Assembly (NCBI RefSeq): GCF_000761245.1
Contig: NZ_AWOR01000064.1
Coordinates: forward strand, 1-34,573
Length of the DNA: 34,573 nt
Reading direction: 5' to 3'
Source: Comamonas testosteroni
Lineage (GTDB): Bacteria > Pseudomonadota > Gammaproteobacteria > Burkholderiales > Burkholderiaceae_C
Shown here: piece by piece, positions 32,454 through 34,573 of the stretch
Layout: each line of letters begins with the position of its first letter
How positions within the stretch are numbered: the stretch's first letter is position 1
Notes under the pieces: model-generated
The model's database searches: none
What the model was told of the DNA's origin: nothing
The model's input: only the letters and a program-made list of their open reading frames with translations
Made by a program: the position numbers and the translations under genes

Positions 32454-33280
32454 GGTTTTGGACTCATGTATGAGCGCCGAAAAGATGATGGGGTACACCC
32501 AAAATAGGAATGAAAGGCTGATGAGAAATTAGCAGCGCTGGAAAATCCTACCGCTGCCGCAACTTCCTCTATATGCATGGCAGAGCTAGCAAGCATGCGT
32601 TGAGCCTCGTGAAGGCGAGTCTCCCGGATGAACTTGTAAACCGTGCTGCCCGTGTGCGCCTGGAAGACGCGTGTTAAGCGCTTTTCATTGGTGCCTAATT
32701 TGGAGGCTAATTCAGGCAGAGTAGGAACCTTGGACAAATCGGAAAGCACCAACTGCTGCGCCGCTCGCAGCAACGTTAAATTGTGATCAATGCTCAGTGT
32801 TTCCGTTACTCGCTCAAGAGCAGGGACTGACGGTTGCGGCTCTGGTGAAACGCGAACATCTTGAGATGACATTCCTTGGCGTTTCGCCAAAGCCAAGTGG
32901 ATTTCCACACGCGCTAAAACTTCATTGATGTCGAACGGCTTTGGAATGTAGTCCACAGCACCTAACTGCAACCCCATTAAACGCTCTTTGGGGGAGGCAC
33001 AAGAAGTCACAAAGATGACGGGAATGCCTGCTGTGGATGGATCTGCCTTCAATAGCCTGCAGGCGGCAAATCCATCTACGCTGCCCATATTTACGTCCAA
33101 TAGGATTAGTTCAAATTGCTGAGTAGTGGCACGGCGATAGCCCTGCATGGCGTCCATGGCGACTGAAAGACGATAGCCATTACTTCGAAGCAGTTCCAGC
33201 AGGATTTTCAGTTCAGTCACGTTGTCGTCGATGACGAGGATTCGTTCACTCGAAGGGCCTGCAGTTGACCAGTAAGACAC
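32450..33280 (-). CDS. Response regulator with AraC-type DNA-binding domain
   Basis: The 276-residue regulator is the partner of the 7TMR-DISM kinase encoded immediately downstream. The receiver domain (about 14-130) shows ILVIDDNVTELKILLELL, phospho-acceptor Asp62 in LILLDVNMGSVDGF, the Thr in VIFVTSCAS and the Lys in VDYIPKPFDINEVL. A linker leads to an AraC helix-turn-helix (about 175-272): LPELASKLGTNEKRLTRVFQAHTGSTVYKFIRETRLHEAQRML then IEEVAAAVGFSSAANFSSAFHSYFGCTPSSFR. The start is GTG 33280. A REC-AraC fusion is less common than REC-LuxR or REC-OmpR. It is divergent from the adhesin gene, which is a plausible target. Confidence 0.93.
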   Translation of the reverse strand: MSYWSTAGPSSERILVIDDNVTELKILLELLRSNGYRLSVAMDAMQGYRRATTQQFELILLDVNMGSVDGFAACRLLKADPSTAGIPVIFVTSCASPKERLMGLQLGAVDYIPKPFDINEVLARVEIHLALAKRQGMSSQDVRVSPEPQPSVPALERVTETLSIDHNLTLLRAAQQLVLSDLSKVPTLPELASKLGTNEKRLTRVFQAHTGSTVYKFIRETRLHEAQRMLASSAMHIEEVAAAVGFSSAANFSSAFHSYFGCTPSSFRRSYMSPKP

Positions 33281-33643
33281 GGCAACAATCCGAAGTTAGA
33301 TGGTTATTTTGAAAAACTATGGATTGTGAAGATGATTTTTAACGGTGTGTTACGTTTTGGAGCTGCAGGTCACGTAGATGTACCGAATATGACGTTTGTT
33401 TACAAGTTTTTCCGAAATTCAAAAGCAAATTCCTGTTTTTAAACATTGCTGTGATGGGGCGAATGTCTATCGAGAGCGAAATTGACATTTGTTTTGAATT
33501 GTTGTCTGGTAGGTAGATGGAATGTTCGCTTTTCCAAAGGCGTTCCAGATCGCTAACTCCTAGCATTCGCGAGCATTTGGCATTGAGCACCCCAAGGTAG
33601 AGGGTTCAGAACTTTGCCAAGGTTAGGAATCAAGGAGAAGTTC
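33281..33643. promoter_or_regulatory. Divergent regulatory region between the response regulator and adhesin genes
   Basis: This AT-rich gap holds no convincing gene; an 83-codon minus-strand frame (33339-33590) has no motif and biased composition. A consensus TTGACA lies at 33482-33487, but the -10 at the right distance (TCTGGT) is poor, so activation by a regulator is possible. AAGGAG precedes the adhesin ATG. Promoters for both genes must be here. Confidence 0.5.
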
Positions 33644-34573
33644 ATGGAAGCCGTATACAAGTCTGGTGGAAAAGTCGCCTCTACAGAGCAAGGCCTGGTT
33701 TTAGATAAGCCTTCTGCAGTCATCCTCAAAGTTGCACCGGAACAGATCACCAAATCGACTCGTGTCGGTAATGATCTGGTGCTGACTTTGGTCGATGGAA
33801 AGCAAATCTATGTGAACGGATTCTTCGCGGAATATGCAGAGGAAGGACGTAACGATCTGGTCTTGGAAGATCAGCAGGGCGTGCTTTGGTGGGGTCAATA
33901 TGGTGGGGCCTGGGAAGGCTTCGAGTTCACTGAGATCGAATCGAATGAGTCTGTTGCTGCGTGGCTGCCTTGGCTTGTGGGTCTGGGTCTGGGGGGGCTG
34001 GCTGTGTCGAGTGGCGGGAGCGGTGGAGGTGGGAAGAATGTCAACAATCCTCCAAAGCCCGTTGATCCCAATGAAGGGCTGAGCCCTGGTGCCCAGGGTC
34101 ACGTGCCCGGGCAGGAGTTCAGCAATGGCGGTTACAAAGTCACTGTGCGCGAAGATCAGCCCTTCAATGGCAAGGTTGTGGGCAAGGATTCTGATGGTGA
34201 TTCGTTGACCTACGGATTGGGCACTCCGCCCGCTCATGGCACAGTGTCCATCGACAGGAACACCGGCGAATACACCTACACGCCCAACAAGGACTGGAGC
34301 GGTCCGGGCACGGACAGCTTCGAGGTGATCGTGGACGACGGCAAGGGCGGCAAGACCACCACTACAGTGACGGTCAATATCGGAGCGGAGCAGGATGCGT
34401 ACGACGACATCGAGGGCACCGGCTTTGGGAAGTCAGTCTCCGTCGACGTGTTGGGCAATGACAAGTTCGCAGGCCACAATGTCAAGATCACGCAGGTCAA
34501 CGGCACAGCGATCGCCGAAGGCCAGACCGTGGCCGTGGCCGACGGCAGCGTCAAGCTGGTGGGCGGCCAACTG
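33644..34573 (+). CDS. Large repetitive adhesin with BapA-type prefix (5' part, runs off the window)
   Basis: The frame opens at ATG 33644 (AAGGAG 8 bases upstream) and stays open to the window end, giving 310 residues of what is probably a very large surface protein. Residues 1-125 resemble the prefix domain of BapA/LapF-type biofilm adhesins: ILKVAPEQITKSTRVGNDLVLTLVDGKQIYVNGFF, LVLEDQQGVLWWGQYGG, then WLPWLVGLGLGGLAVSSGGSGGGG. A cadherin-like/VCBS-type domain follows (about 160-250: KDSDGDSLTYGLGTPPAHGTVSIDRNTGEYTYTPNKDWSGPGTDSFEVIVDDGKGG) and another begins. Such adhesins are usually exported by a type I secretion system through a C-terminal signal, not visible here. GC rises sharply at the repeats, as is common in these genes. 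Confidence 0.87.
   Translation, partial: MEAVYKSGGKVASTEQGLVLDKPSAVILKVAPEQITKSTRVGNDLVLTLVDGKQIYVNGFFAEYAEEGRNDLVLEDQQGVLWWGQYGGAWEGFEFTEIESNESVAAWLPWLVGLGLGGLAVSSGGSGGGGKNVNNPPKPVDPNEGLSPGAQGHVPGQEFSNGGYKVTVREDQPFNGKVVGKDSDGDSLTYGLGTPPAHGTVSIDRNTGEYTYTPNKDWSGPGTDSFEVIVDDGKGGKTTTTVTVNIGAEQDAYDDIEGTGFGKSVSVDVLGNDKFAGHNVKITQVNGTAIAEGQTVAVADGSVKLVGGQL

Noticed and set aside
33339..33590. 83-codon frame in the adhesin/regulator intergenic region
   Set aside because: It lies in AT-rich promoter-like DNA, has no ribosome-binding site and no family features.
1..34573. CRISPR arrays, tRNA and rRNA genes, toxin-antitoxin pairs
   Set aside because: No regularly spaced repeats, no cloverleaf-like segments, no rRNA-like stretches and no recognisable toxin-antitoxin pair were seen.

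Overview
The window looks like chromosomal DNA of a Comamonadaceae member (Burkholderiales), most likely a Comamonas or close relative. This rests on GC-rich coding sequence, a beta-proteobacterial gene repertoire (Tex, DUF72, HIBYL-CoA hydrolase, Liv-type ABC uptake, two-component flavin monooxygenase) and a TGATAGCTATCA-type intergenic element that I associate with this family from memory. No database search was possible, so the organism is an inference.

Layout. Positions 1-14.8 kb read as ordinary GC-rich backbone: a DUF454 membrane protein (-), a 3-hydroxyisobutyryl-CoA hydrolase, a DUF72 protein (-), the transcription accessory protein Tex, a membrane-anchored alpha/beta hydrolase, an HDOD protein, a NarL-type response regulator with its histidine kinase, a patatin-like lipase, an AI-2E/PerM-type membrane protein fused to a GAF domain, and an iron-containing alcohol dehydrogenase (-) preceded by a sigma-54-like promoter and a nested 64-bp palindrome.

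Positions 14.8-28.1 kb form an accessory block. Its edges are gene-poor and carry two copies of a 41-bp direct repeat (39/41 identical; 15373-15413 and 27571-27611), plus a possible transposase scar. Between them lie a complete branched-chain-amino-acid-type ABC importer (binding protein, LivH, LivM, LivG, LivF), an HpaB-like FADH2-dependent monooxygenase with its HpaC-like flavin reductase, a cupin, a MarR regulator, a DUF2848 protein, an amidase and a stand-alone IscS-type cysteine desulfurase. Three related 19-bp palindromes (TAGCT-N9-AGCT) sit upstream of the binding-protein gene, the monooxygenase gene and the iscS gene. This suggests one regulator, probably the MarR protein, controls three transcription units, including the otherwise puzzling iscS copy. 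I read the block as an inducible uptake and degradation module for an aromatic or heterocyclic compound that carries an amide or yields one. The substrate is not identifiable from sequence.

Positions 28.1-34.6 kb hold a GlxA-type AraC regulator (-), a metallo-beta-lactamase-fold protein with an unusual metal motif (+), a 7TMR-DISM histidine kinase and a REC-AraC response regulator that overlap by 4 bp (-), and the 5' end of a large adhesin with a BapA-type N-terminal prefix. The adhesin runs off the right edge. The two-component pair and the adhesin gene are divergent and share an AT-rich intergenic region.
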